A stretch of DNA of 32,311 nucleotides, taken from positions 1 through 32,311 of the forward strand of contig JAIPIQ010000006.1 of assembly GCA_021734645.1 (NCBI GenBank). Reading direction: 5' to 3'. A program made the translations under genes and the position numbers. Below the pieces are notes generated by a model, which ran no database searches, was not told the DNA's origin, and saw only the letters and a program-made list of their open reading frames with translations. Origin of the DNA: Fidelibacterota bacterium (GTDB taxonomy: Bacteria > Verrucomicrobiota > Kiritimatiellia > JAIPIQ01). Of this stretch, positions 1 through 7,899 are shown one piece after another. Position 1 is the first letter of the stretch; each line of letters begins with the position of its first letter.

Positions 1-2106
1 ACCGACGGACGCGTTGTGCCGCCGCCGCAAAACCGCCAGGCGTCCGACGAATTGACCCCGCGCCGACATGAGATGGGGCTGGCAACGGACCAGAAACGAG
101 CCTTCCAACACGATGCCGGCGGATGGGTCGCGCTGGAGGCCGAACTGGTTTTAACCGTGCCGGAAGCCTGCCAGATCGCGGTCGGCTGGAAGCTCGGTGA
201 GACCATGCCGGGACGTCGGGAGCTGCCCCCGGAAATGATGCCGGCCACGATCAACCGGCTGAGCCTGCGCTCGATTCAGGTCGAAAAACTCGACCGGACC
301 ATCGCCCTCGGGCGGCTGACGGCCGACAAGGTGGTGTACAAGCCGGGGATGCAACCGGTGCTGTCGGTTCCGGTCATCAACACTGCGGCCACGCCGATCT
401 CTTACGCATACCGGGTACGGATGAGCAAAGACATTGGCGCGCCGGTCACCGTGGCCGAGGGGCAAATCGAGGCGGCCCCCGCCGTGACGCGGCATTTCGA
501 CATCGAACTGCCCGCACTGGAGGCGTTCGGTGGTTATCGCTTCGATTTCGAGCTGCTCGACACCGCCGGGAATCTCATGGCCAGCGCCGAGCGCTCTGCC
601 GCCTGCTCAGAGACGTACGCCCGGATCGGCATCCAGGGGCTTCATCATGGTGATTATCTCACCTCTTCCATTCATGGCACACCGGAGATTGCCGAGCGGG
701 TCTTTACGAATGCCCGAGAAGCGTACCTCAGTTCATTCGAGCTCAACTTCTGGCCGCCTTGCGACGTCTTCGACCTGACCCCTGAGAAGGATCGCTTCAT
801 CTCAAGTGTCATGGGCCACCATTGGGCGACCGGCATCAAGAATATCGCCGCGGCCTGTCGCCAGAACGGGATCGGCCTGTTCACGTACGCCAAGGGCAAC
901 TACGCGGATGGGCGCGCGGGCCTCGAATACGTGCAGCGCCATCCCGAGCTGGGCACGTACGAGCGCGACACCGGCAGGCCGATGGGCCGCCAGGACATGG
1001 AGCGACTGGTCAACTGGGACGATTACGAGCGGCGGATCATCGTTGACCGCGAGCCTGGTATTGGCCTGCAATGGTCCTACATCTACCTGGACGCCACCCG
1101 CCCGTCGGTGGTCGAGGCCAGCGCCGCGGAGATCATCGCCTCGCAGGCGATGTTCGGGTGGATCGGCGTGCGCTTCGACGGCGATTTCGCCGTCGCCCAT
1201 TCCGATCTCTATTACGGGGGGCCGATCCGCAATCTCAAGGGAAAGCCGATGGGGCTGGGTGACGACCGCGACTTCATGTACGCCGCCAACCTCCGGCGCT
1301 ACAAGGAAAAGGTGCGGGCGGCCATTCCTGATTTCGAGTTCGCCTTCAACCACGGCTTCAACGGTGGGCTGAGCACCGACATCCGCTTTCTGCCGTCCGA
1401 AGCTGAAATGGCACGGGATGGCGGCACCTTGGTCAACGAGCCGCTCAACACCTTCGCCCACCAGTCCCTGGCCCCCCACAATCGCTGGGCGGGCTATGCG
1501 GACCTGGTGTCGCACCAGTCGCGCACCGCGCGCGCGCTGGGCGGCTGGCATCAGCCCATCGGCTGCTACGGCATGCGGGCCGACGATTATCTCTACCAGA
1601 ACGTCTACAATCTGGCCGCGCAATCCAAGACCTATGGCACGCAGTCTGCTTTCTACACGCCGTTCATGCAACGGCTGTCGCGCTTCGTCACCCGCTATGC
1701 CGGGCTGCTCTGCGCAGATCTGGCGCCGATCACCACGCCGGAGAGCCGGATCACCGTGAGCAATGCCGCTGATCTGGAATGGCAGCGCTACGTCAGTTTC
1801 ATGGAGGCGGCGCCGGACCGACGAGTGTACCTGATCCAGTTCGTCAATCCGCCGGTCAACGAACGGGCAAAGGGAGAGAATCCCTATTGCCTGCTGCGCC
1901 CGCCTGCGCGGGACGTGCGGGTCGAACTGGATATGGACTCCTTCGAGCGGGCGGTGGCCGCCTGGCAGCTCGATCCGTGGAACGAGGCAGACCAGGTAGC
2001 GGCGCCGTTCACCGCCCGCGCCGATGGCGTGGACGTAACGCTGCCCGAGCCGGTCTCGATCTGGTCGGCGCTGGTCATCGAGTGCGAGCTGACACCGACG
2101 CGGTGA
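1..2106 (+). CDS. Putative TIM-barrel glycoside hydrolase, 5' end cut by window
   Basis: The frame is open from the first base, so the N-terminus is probably missing; the first possible in-frame start is the GTG at 16 (696 residues from there). The first part (about residues 1-205) looks like beta-sandwich: short strands and a VYKPGMQPVLSVPV stretch typical of carbohydrate-binding accessory domains. From about 208 (IGIQGLHHGDYL) the pattern suits an (alpha/beta)8 barrel: FNYAKGN-like strands, then WIGVRFDGDF with a candidate catalytic Asp near residue 388, and GGTLVNEPLN with a candidate Glu further on. The Asp-then-Glu layout faintly resembles GH66 (dextranase/cycloisomaltooligosaccharide glucanotransferase), but I cannot confirm that family. 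No signal peptide is visible because the start is absent. It is the first visible gene of a glycosidase operon. Substrate unknown. Confidence 0.6.
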   Translation, partial: TDGRVVPPPQNRQASDELTPRRHEMGLATDQKRAFQHDAGGWVALEAELVLTVPEACQIAVGWKLGETMPGRRELPPEMMPATINRLSLRSIQVEKLDRTIALGRLTADKVVYKPGMQPVLSVPVINTAATPISYAYRVRMSKDIGAPVTVAEGQIEAAPAVTRHFDIELPALEAFGGYRFDFELLDTAGNLMASAERSAACSETYARIGIQGLHHGDYLTSSIHGTPEIAERVFTNAREAYLSSFELNFWPPCDVFDLTPEKDRFISSVMGHHWATGIKNIAAACRQNGIGLFTYAKGNYADGRAGLEYVQRHPELGTYERDTGRPMGRQDMERLVNWDDYERRIIVDREPGIGLQWSYIYLDATRPSVVEASAAEIIASQAMFGWIGVRFDGDFAVAHSDLYYGGPIRNLKGKPMGLGDDRDFMYAANLRRYKEKVRAAIPDFEFAFNHGFNGGLSTDIRFLPSEAEMARDGGTLVNEPLNTFAHQSLAPHNRWAGYADLVSHQSRTARALGGWHQPIGCYGMRADDYLYQNVYNLAAQSKTYGTQSAFYTPFMQRLSRFVTRYAGLLCADLAPITTPESRITVSNAADLEWQRYVSFMEAAPDRRVYLIQFVNPPVNERAKGENPYCLLRPPARDVRVELDMDSFERAVAAWQLDPWNEADQVAAPFTARADGVDVTLPEPVSIWSALVIECELTPTR

Positions 2107-2176
2107 GGCGCAGGAAGTCATGCCCCTACGAGACCGGTAGTCATGAAGTCACGAAGTCAAAAAACAGGTAGCCACT

Positions 2177-4057
2177 ATGAAGAAGAATTTACATGCGCAT
2201 AAACTTGGAATTTGTGTTCTGGCCGCAGTGCTGCTTGCAGCGCTAACAGGTCGAGCCGCGGAGCTGCGGGAGATGGCCGCCGGCAAATGGCTGCTCTCGA
2301 ACGGGCTGGTCGAGGTAGAAATTCATCCGGCGCGCGGCGGGCGGGTTTCGCAGTTCCGCGACTTGGCCTTTCCCGAGCCGCTGATTCGCAACGCCAACAG
2401 CCAAGGCTTGTTTGTTGACCACCTCACCGAGCAGAATTGGCCCGGTGAGCTGTGGGAACGGGCCTACGACGCTAAGGCGCTGGCTGACGTGGGCGTGGAG
2501 GTGGCGCTCGAAGTCACGACGGAAATCAAGGGCGAATGGGACCAGTCCCGTCAACCGCGATCCCGCGGTGTCATTTTGCGCAAGATCTACCGCCTGGCCG
2601 ATGGCGAGCGCGGCTTGCGCGTCGAGCATCGCATCGAGAACCCGACCGACCAAGGGAAGCAGTTCGCGCTTTGGGTGCAGAACATCCAGCAGCTTGGCGC
2701 CGACCCGAGGCAGAACACAACCCTGCGGGCGGCGAAGTCGGGCGTTTATCGTTTTAAGATGCCTGAGCAGCGGCATGGTGAAGCCTGGGTACGCTATCGC
2801 GACTCCCTGGCGGCATGGTACACGGTGATGGATCCGGAGTCGGGCCAGGCCATTGCCTACTTCCAGGACTGGGATTTTCTCGATTCCCACTACACGGCCG
2901 GGTCGGCCTATACCATCGAGTGGTTCATGACTCCGGTCTCGATTCAGCCGGGAGGAAGTTGGACGACGCATGCGCGGATGATCAGCCGCCAGGTCACGTC
3001 CGACCTGTGCGCGATCAGCCCCGGGCTGTGGGCGGGCGCGAGCCTGAGCGAGGACGAGAGCGCCGTCCAGCTGACCGTTGGTGACGAGGCCGCCGCCGAA
3101 CCAATGACGGTCGAAGGCACCTTGTTCCACCGTGCCCCCGACGCTGAACGGTTTGCCGGCTTGAATCTGGCCGCGCCGTTCACAACAACCATCCAGGCGG
3201 GCGCGAACGAGATTGCCCTGCCCAAGGGGGTCAAGCCGCCGCTCGGGTTCTCCGCCACGATCAAAGCCGGCGAGAACGTCCTGGTTGTGCATGAGTACCT
3301 CGGTGGCGCCAGTTTTCCCGACAACGAACCGCTGCCCGGTTACCCCCCGATCTGGCAAGTGGAAATTCCCGAAAAAACACCCGACCTGCCCCGGCCCGAT
3401 GTGCTCGAATTCGCCGCCGATGCGGGCGAACGGGTGCTGATTGTCCATGGTTCGATGACCTTGGGCGTCAGTCTGGCGGACCCACTGGCGGTCGCGGATC
3501 TGCGCGTGGAGCATGCCTACGAAATGACTGAAATGAAGGAGACCGGCATCCGCGGCTTTCCCGCATCCTACGACGAGATTATGCAGCGACGGCTAATGGT
3601 CATGGCGAACGTGGATCACCGTTTGCTGCGGGCGACCGACCGGCTGCTGCTGAAAGACTTTGTTGAAGCGGGCGGCGGCCTGCTGGTGTTGGGCGGAACC
3701 GCCACTACAACCCTGTCGGCGGAGCGCAACCCGCAGTTTCCCGTCGCCGTTGCCCCGGCTTCAGCGATGGTCACGACGCGGATGCCGGTCCGCTCTGGGC
3801 TGAAGTCCGTTCCGGAGTTGGACACCGCCTGGTTCCCGGAAATGTCCGGCGCGATTTTCTGGGATGCGCCAGCAAATGGCATTCTGGCCGCCGTGAACGG
3901 CCAGCCGCTGGTGGTCGTGGCGTACGTTGGCGAAGGCCGGATCGTCTATTGCGGATTGAGCGCCATGGGGCCGATCCGGCCCGAGGGCTACTGGCAGTCG
4001 CCGGCGTGGGGCGAGTTGGTGCGCACGATGGTGGCCATCGCGGTGGGGAAGGAGTAG
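2177..4057 (+). CDS. Secreted mutarotase-like protein with C-terminal amidotransferase-like domain
   Basis: 626 residues. The ATG is preceded by AGGTAG at a normal ribosome-binding distance. Residues 1-27 form a signal peptide (MKKN, hydrophobic LAAVLLAAL core, cleavage near GRAA), so it should be exported. Residues about 30-330 read as a galactose-mutarotase-like beta-sandwich, as in DUF4380-type proteins (WLLSNGLVEVEIHPARGG, then RVEHRIENPTDQ). Residues about 410-620 resemble a class I glutamine amidotransferase-like fold (VLIVHGSM, then FVEAGGGLLVLGG near 495), used as an accessory domain in many carbohydrate-active proteins; no amidotransferase catalytic Cys is evident. The stop lies 4 bases before the next gene, which shares the C-terminal module. 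Role inferred: binding or processing of an extracellular or periplasmic glycan. The enzyme activity, if any, is unknown. Confidence 0.6.
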   Translation: MKKNLHAHKLGICVLAAVLLAALTGRAAELREMAAGKWLLSNGLVEVEIHPARGGRVSQFRDLAFPEPLIRNANSQGLFVDHLTEQNWPGELWERAYDAKALADVGVEVALEVTTEIKGEWDQSRQPRSRGVILRKIYRLADGERGLRVEHRIENPTDQGKQFALWVQNIQQLGADPRQNTTLRAAKSGVYRFKMPEQRHGEAWVRYRDSLAAWYTVMDPESGQAIAYFQDWDFLDSHYTAGSAYTIEWFMTPVSIQPGGSWTTHARMISRQVTSDLCAISPGLWAGASLSEDESAVQLTVGDEAAAEPMTVEGTLFHRAPDAERFAGLNLAAPFTTTIQAGANEIALPKGVKPPLGFSATIKAGENVLVVHEYLGGASFPDNEPLPGYPPIWQVEIPEKTPDLPRPDVLEFAADAGERVLIVHGSMTLGVSLADPLAVADLRVEHAYEMTEMKETGIRGFPASYDEIMQRRLMVMANVDHRLLRATDRLLLKDFVEAGGGLLVLGGTATTTLSAERNPQFPVAVAPASAMVTTRMPVRSGLKSVPELDTAWFPEMSGAIFWDAPANGILAAVNGQPLVVVAYVGEGRIVYCGLSAMGPIRPEGYWQSPAWGELVRTMVAIAVGKE

Positions 4058-4061
4058 GGGG

Positions 4062-5558
4062 ATGATGAAGAGAACCACGGATGGACGCGGATGGACACGG
4101 ATGGGGCTTGGCAAGCAGGACAATCGTCCTTGTCCCTCGTCCTCGTCCGCAATAGTCGAGTACGAGGGCCGAGGACGACGACGAGGGGGCGTGCTGTCGG
4201 CTTTGGTTGTGCTCGGTTGCCTGCTGTTTCAGTCTGCCGCAATGGCCGCCGACGGTTCCATCCGCGCCCTTTCAGACGACTTCTCGAACGGCAACATCCA
4301 TACCGATCCGGCCTGGGTCGGCGGCGATCTGAACTGGAACAACACGTTTTTCGCCGAGAAGCTGGAGGGCAAATGGTACGCCACGACCCGACAGTACGGT
4401 TCCATGGGGACATGGTTCACCTTGCCGCCCGAACGGGTCTGGCCGGTGGCGCTTGATCCCGCGCTTGGCCCGATGCGCCTGTCGCTGACGGTGCGCTTTC
4501 GGCCCGATACCAGGAGGAACTTCGTCAATTTCTCGGTGCTCGGCCCGCAAAGCGACGGCAGATGGGGCGCGAAGTTCGGTCCCGACGGCGACATCTGGGT
4601 GCGCGTGGTTCCAACCATGACGGATCGGGGGGGCGCAAGCGTCCACGTGCCCACACCCCAAATGCGCGACGGCAAACCGGTGCGCTTCGCGTTCGTGCTC
4701 GGCGGCCATAACGCCTTCGAGCTCTGGCGCGACGGCGAGCAATTCTTTGTTCTCGCTGAGGACGAGCGCGAGGCGTTCCGCGATGCCATGCGCCGCTATG
4801 AACGGTTGGCCTTCCTCGGCAGCACGGCGGTGGCCGACGAAAATCCCTATTACATGTCGCCGACGTTTCAGGATACGCACGGGGATTTCTGGATCACCGA
4901 CATAGAGGTGCGCGGCGTGCCTGAGAGAATCGAGCCGTCGGCTGGGTTGACGCTGGACGCCGCCCCCAAGACCATGCTGGCGCTGCGCGGCGTGGGCGGC
5001 CTGGACACGACCCTCTTTTCCGACCTCGCCGAGGCCGGATGGAACCTAACAACGGTTTTCGACCAGACAGAAAATCCGGCGCAGAATCCGTTGCAACAGC
5101 ATCTTTCGCTCGAAAACCTTTGCCGCTTTCAGTCCGTGACCCTGCTGGACATCCCGGCCACGCGCCTGGGACGGCACGGCTGCGCGGCGCTCAGGGAGTA
5201 TGTGCGGGCCGGAGGCCAACTGTTCATCTTGGGAGGTGTCACCACGCTGAATCGAGGGCGGTACTTCAGCAGTCCGCTGGCCGAGTGCCTGCCGGTCACC
5301 GGCGAGGAGGGTTGGGATACGCTCGACCGCACCACGGACTCGGCGGCATACGAGTATGCCTATCGTGTCCAGGTCAATCCTGGAGCTGAAACGGCGTCCG
5401 AGTCGCCGAGGCTTGTGGTCAGCGCGTTCGGCAAGGGGCGCGTTCTGGTTTGCCCGTGGACAACGCTCGGCGCCCCCCATGAACCCTTCTGGACATCACC
5501 CGCGCTGGCTCGATCAATCGCAGAGGCTCTTCAAGGGCTGACGAAAGACAAGCCGTGA
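4062..5558 (+). CDS. Secreted LamG-like/amidotransferase-like protein, uncertain start
   Basis: The ATG at 4062 has a strong AAGGAG seven bases upstream, but its first 43 codons run through a tandem GGATGGAC repeat and a 15-bp inverted repeat. A GTG at 4191 begins right after the repeats and directly before a signal-peptide core (LSALVVLGCLLFQ, cleavage after AMA). The mature protein starts near ADGS. The next ~220 residues look like a concanavalin/LamG-type sandwich (DDFSNGNIHTDPAW, FRPDTRRNFVNFSVLG, GDFWITDIEVRG), as in DUF1080-like sugar-binding or hydrolase domains. The C-terminal ~200 residues repeat the amidotransferase-like module of the preceding gene (YVRAGGQLFILGG near 380; GKGRVLVCPW). 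It is probably exported with the preceding protein. No catalytic residues recognised. If the GTG start is right, the true length is 455 residues. Confidence 0.6.
   Translation: MMKRTTDGRGWTRMGLGKQDNRPCPSSSSAIVEYEGRGRRRGGVLSALVVLGCLLFQSAAMAADGSIRALSDDFSNGNIHTDPAWVGGDLNWNNTFFAEKLEGKWYATTRQYGSMGTWFTLPPERVWPVALDPALGPMRLSLTVRFRPDTRRNFVNFSVLGPQSDGRWGAKFGPDGDIWVRVVPTMTDRGGASVHVPTPQMRDGKPVRFAFVLGGHNAFELWRDGEQFFVLAEDEREAFRDAMRRYERLAFLGSTAVADENPYYMSPTFQDTHGDFWITDIEVRGVPERIEPSAGLTLDAAPKTMLALRGVGGLDTTLFSDLAEAGWNLTTVFDQTENPAQNPLQQHLSLENLCRFQSVTLLDIPATRLGRHGCAALREYVRAGGQLFILGGVTTLNRGRYFSSPLAECLPVTGEEGWDTLDRTTDSAAYEYAYRVQVNPGAETASESPRLVVSAFGKGRVLVCPWTTLGAPHEPFWTSPALARSIAEALQGLTKDKP
4079..4187. repeat. Repeat cluster at the 5' end of the LamG-like gene
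   Basis: 4079-4104 holds 2.6 copies of a 10-base unit (GGATGGACGC/GGATGGACAC). CCCTCGTCCTCGTCC (4134-4148) pairs with GGACGACGACGAGGG (4173-4187) at 14 of 15 positions. Units like these usually lie between genes, which questions the 4062 start. Confidence 0.7.
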
Positions 5559-5612
5559 ACTTGTTGGCGGTGCCGGTTATTGTCAGGATTCGCACACAGG
5601 CAGGAGAACCAA

Positions 5613-7880
5613 ATGAAGTTGCAGAGTGAGTTTTTAATCGTCGAGATCAGCGAGAGCAACCTGCAAACGACGGTCACGGACCGGCGCAACGGCGCGGTCT
5701 GGCGCACGCCGGGGTCCGGAGTGACGCTCTGCACGTACATGGTCCCCGAGGAATGTCACCACTGGTACGACAGCGACATGGCCAGCGACAGCACCGACTG
5801 GCTGGGCCATCCTGTCCATGACTGCGAGATTGCCTTAAGTGCCAAGTACGAGCACCTCGCCGAATTCCGGCTGGAGTTCCGCACTATCGAACTGGCCTGC
5901 AACGTGCGGTTCGAACTGGAAGGCGCGCGGCTGACCGTGACCGTGCCGCAGGATTCGTGGAATTTCCACGGCGAGCTGTTCTACGAGCTGCAGTCGCTCG
6001 ATCTGCTGCCGCTGTTCGGCGCGCAACCGCGCGGGGCCGACGGTAGTCTGGTGCTGCCGCACGGTGGCGGCACGCTGCGCCACTTCAAGGACTTGCCGGA
6101 ACGCGGCGCGGCCATGGCCGATGCCCTGAAGCGCGGACAGCGCGGCGACTACGCGCGCCGGCATGGACCCGGCGCGCCCGATCCGACCGCGCCGCAGTCC
6201 TACGAGACGCCGGTTTATGGCGTCAACAGCCAGTGGCGCGAGATGATCTGGTTTCCTCTGTGGGGCGTAACCACGGGGCAAAGCGGTTTTGCCGCCTACA
6301 TCCCGCTGGGGTATGGCGATGCGGACGCCGCCATCGTGGCCACCGCCAACCACGGCAATGCTCAGCTGTGCGGGGCGCACGCCCGCTTTCATTACCGGCA
6401 GCACCCGCGCGACACGCGCGTGGATGAACCACGCCGTCTGGTCTTCGAGTTTCTTGATGGAGAGCCCGACTACGCTGTGATGGCCCGCGTCTATCGCGGC
6501 TACCTGGTCGAGAATGAACACATTCCGACCCTGCGTCAACGGGTGGCGGCCTCGCCGGAACTGGCCCACCAGGCGCGCTCATATTTCTTCATGCCCATGC
6601 TCGGCCTGAAGCGCTTCGCCTGCTATGCGAACCCGTACCCCGACGGCAGCGGGCCGCTGGATATCTATATGACCTTCGATGACCTGCTGGCGGAGATGCA
6701 GCGCGCCAAAGAGAACGGCGTGGGCAGCGCGCTCGTGCAGATGATTGGCTACAACCGCGAAGGGCACGACGGCAGCTATCCCGACATCTTTCCGATGGAG
6801 CCAAAGGCCGGTGGCGAGGAAGGGTTCGCCCGCTGCGTCAAGGGCTTTCGCGAAATCGGCTACCGCTCGTCGGTCCACATCAACCTGCGCTGCTACAGCC
6901 GCAGTTCGCTGGGGTTCCGCTACGACACGGTGATGCGCGACCGTGACGGCGGGCCGGTGGTCAACCAGACCGGCCCGGAGGGCGAGGACTTCAACGCCTG
7001 TCCATGGGCTGCCGCCGAACCGTTCTACCGCGAGTTTTTCCCGCGGCTCAAGGAACTGGGATTGGATGGCGGCATCTACACCGACTTCATGCTCGGTGTG
7101 ATCTTCCGCTGCTACCAGACCCGCCATGGCCATCTTTCGACCCGGCGTGCCTACATCGAGGGGTGCCTGGCCTTCCTTGAGCGGTGCCGCGCCGTGTTCG
7201 GCTCCGCCCGGGCCGAAAACGCCATCGCTCCCTCCCTGCACACCGTGGATGCCAGCCACACGCTGATCCATCCACGCCGCGGCGAGAGCTACCTGCTGGA
7301 CAGCGAGCTGCGTCAACGCGGCCTCTGCGACGAACCCGTAGCCTTGAACGTGGTTGTCTACCACGGCCTTGTGCTCTACTACAACGAATCGCTGACCCTC
7401 GGCCAGAAAGACTACTGGGACCACCTGCTCTACAACCTGGCCATCGGCGCCATGCCGCGCGACGAGCTGCGCGGCAGCTCGCCGCAGTTTGACGGACTGC
7501 GCACCCTCGAGTACCACATCTTTTGCGAGCAGTTGAACTGGCTCCAATTCGAGTTCATCGAATGCATCGAGCGCCACGGTGACGTGTGGCGCACGGACTA
7601 CGCCGATGGCACCACCGTGTGGGTCAACTTGGGCGAGCGGCCGACCACCTGCGAGGGCGGGGAGGTCCCGGCCCGCGGCTTCCGGGTCGCCCCGGGAACT
7701 GAGGAACACGAGCCGCTGGTCATGGAGGAGGATCCCCGCCTGACCCGGCAGCCTCCGGCCCCGCTGCCCAACGGAAGCATGATGACCGGGGCGCCGCTGC
7801 GCGGCGCGGCCGATGTGAACATTCGCATCGCCGAGCTCACGGGAACGCAACGACAAGCGCCTAATCCGGTGACGGGATGA
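5613..7880 (+). CDS. Putative glycoside hydrolase, GH129/GH101-like
   Basis: I chose the ATG at 5613 because AGGAGA lies just upstream; an in-frame TTG at 5580 would add 11 residues. 755 residues, no signal peptide, so cytoplasmic. The N-terminal ~300 residues form a beta-sandwich of mutarotase type (VTDRRNGAVWRTPGSG). Then comes YRGYLVENEHIPTLRQRV, a connector typical of DUF5696/GH129-like proteins, followed by a TIM barrel. Candidate catalytic residues are D491 in GGIYTDFMLG and E535 in ARAENAIAPS. Their 44-residue spacing is close to the Asp435/Glu478 pair I recall for the GH129 alpha-N-acetylgalactosaminidase NagBb. This supports, but does not prove, a retaining alpha-galactosaminidase-like role. 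It lies 19 bases before the GH31 gene in the same operon. Confidence 0.6.
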   Translation: MKLQSEFLIVEISESNLQTTVTDRRNGAVWRTPGSGVTLCTYMVPEECHHWYDSDMASDSTDWLGHPVHDCEIALSAKYEHLAEFRLEFRTIELACNVRFELEGARLTVTVPQDSWNFHGELFYELQSLDLLPLFGAQPRGADGSLVLPHGGGTLRHFKDLPERGAAMADALKRGQRGDYARRHGPGAPDPTAPQSYETPVYGVNSQWREMIWFPLWGVTTGQSGFAAYIPLGYGDADAAIVATANHGNAQLCGAHARFHYRQHPRDTRVDEPRRLVFEFLDGEPDYAVMARVYRGYLVENEHIPTLRQRVAASPELAHQARSYFFMPMLGLKRFACYANPYPDGSGPLDIYMTFDDLLAEMQRAKENGVGSALVQMIGYNREGHDGSYPDIFPMEPKAGGEEGFARCVKGFREIGYRSSVHINLRCYSRSSLGFRYDTVMRDRDGGPVVNQTGPEGEDFNACPWAAAEPFYREFFPRLKELGLDGGIYTDFMLGVIFRCYQTRHGHLSTRRAYIEGCLAFLERCRAVFGSARAENAIAPSLHTVDASHTLIHPRRGESYLLDSELRQRGLCDEPVALNVVVYHGLVLYYNESLTLGQKDYWDHLLYNLAIGAMPRDELRGSSPQFDGLRTLEYHIFCEQLNWLQFEFIECIERHGDVWRTDYADGTTVWVNLGERPTTCEGGEVPARGFRVAPGTEEHEPLVMEEDPRLTRQPPAPLPNGSMMTGAPLRGAADVNIRIAELTGTQRQAPNPVTG

Positions 7881-7899
7881 TGGCGAGCAAGGGACAGTC

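Noticed and set aside
802-2121. 439-codon minus-strand frame
   Set aside because: It is antisense to the first glycosidase gene, with Arg/His-rich shadow-type composition.
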